Assembly (NCBI GenBank): GCA_039931435.1
Contig: JBDTRY010000083.1
Location: forward strand, 1 to 14,439
Reading direction: 5' to 3'
Length of the DNA: 14,439 bases
Source: JBDTRY01 sp039931435
GTDB taxonomy: Bacteria; Acidobacteriota; Thermoanaerobaculia; Gp7-AA8
Made by a program: the position numbers and the translations under genes. Of the stretch, positions 14,396 through 14,439 are shown piece by piece; the stretch's first letter is position 1; every line of letters starts with the position of its first letter. The notes beneath the pieces are model-generated. The model ran no database searches. It saw only the letters and a list, made by a program, of their open reading frames with translations, and was not told where the DNA came from.

Positions 14396-14439
14396 GTCAT
14401 CCTGAGGGAGCGCAGCGAGCGAAGGATCTCTTCAACGAG
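14396..14439. repeat. Palindromic intergenic repeat, copy 3, cut by the window end
   Basis: GTCATCCTGAGGGAGCGCAG continuing to GAAGGATCTCTTCAACGAG is close to the reverse complement of the right arms at 79-115 and 9190-9226. The element therefore appears in opposite orientation, upstream of the MFS gene, and continues beyond the window. Confidence 0.75.

Overview
The window is GC-rich bacterial chromosome, and its theme is menaquinone (vitamin K2) biosynthesis. The most likely source is Acidobacteriota or a close relative. I infer this from memory: the secreted protein at 12033-13019 resembles a family I know from that phylum, and the 'GATCCTTCG' palindromic repeats between genes are of a kind common there. 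No rRNA or other marker gene is present to confirm it.

Layout. Positions 1-115 hold an imperfect palindromic repeat. From 5307 down to 141 on the minus strand runs a tight operon, menF-menD-menH-menB-menA: isochorismate synthase, SEPHCHC synthase, SHCHC synthase, DHNA-CoA synthase and DHNA prenyltransferase. Head-to-head with menF, and overlapping its first codons, a plus-strand pair encodes a short metal-dependent DAHP synthase and the methyltransferase MenG/UbiE, with overlapping stop and start codons. So entry into the shikimate pathway and the last step of menaquinone synthesis are translationally coupled and sit opposite the central steps. A HIT-family protein (minus strand) converges on ubiE with a 3-nt gap. 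Divergent from it is a lipoprotein amidohydrolase of the N-acyl-D-amino-acid deacylase type (7401-8936).

Positions 8937-9309 have no gene and carry nested palindromes, including a second near-complete copy of the repeat at 1-115. Next, on the minus strand, come an o-succinylbenzoate synthase of the N-succinylamino-acid-racemase type (menC) and a GNAT acyltransferase, overlapping by ATGA. On the plus strand follow a secreted helix-hairpin-helix protein and a secreted hypothetical protein. A carboxylate-type MFS transporter converges on the latter, and a third, truncated repeat copy closes the window at 14396-14439.

How the genes fit together. menF, D, H, C, B, A and menG/ubiE cover chorismate to menaquinone, apart from menE (OSB-CoA ligase) and the prenyl diphosphate supply, which are not here. 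The menC-GNAT pair also matches the core of a known route that converts D-amino acids to L-amino acids through N-succinyl intermediates, so menC may have two roles.

Four genes (HIT, amidohydrolase, menC, secreted hypothetical) have a -10-like hexamer ending 6-7 nt before the preferred start codon. That predicts leaderless transcripts and also settles three start choices. I see no tRNA, rRNA, CRISPR array, insertion sequence or prophage gene.
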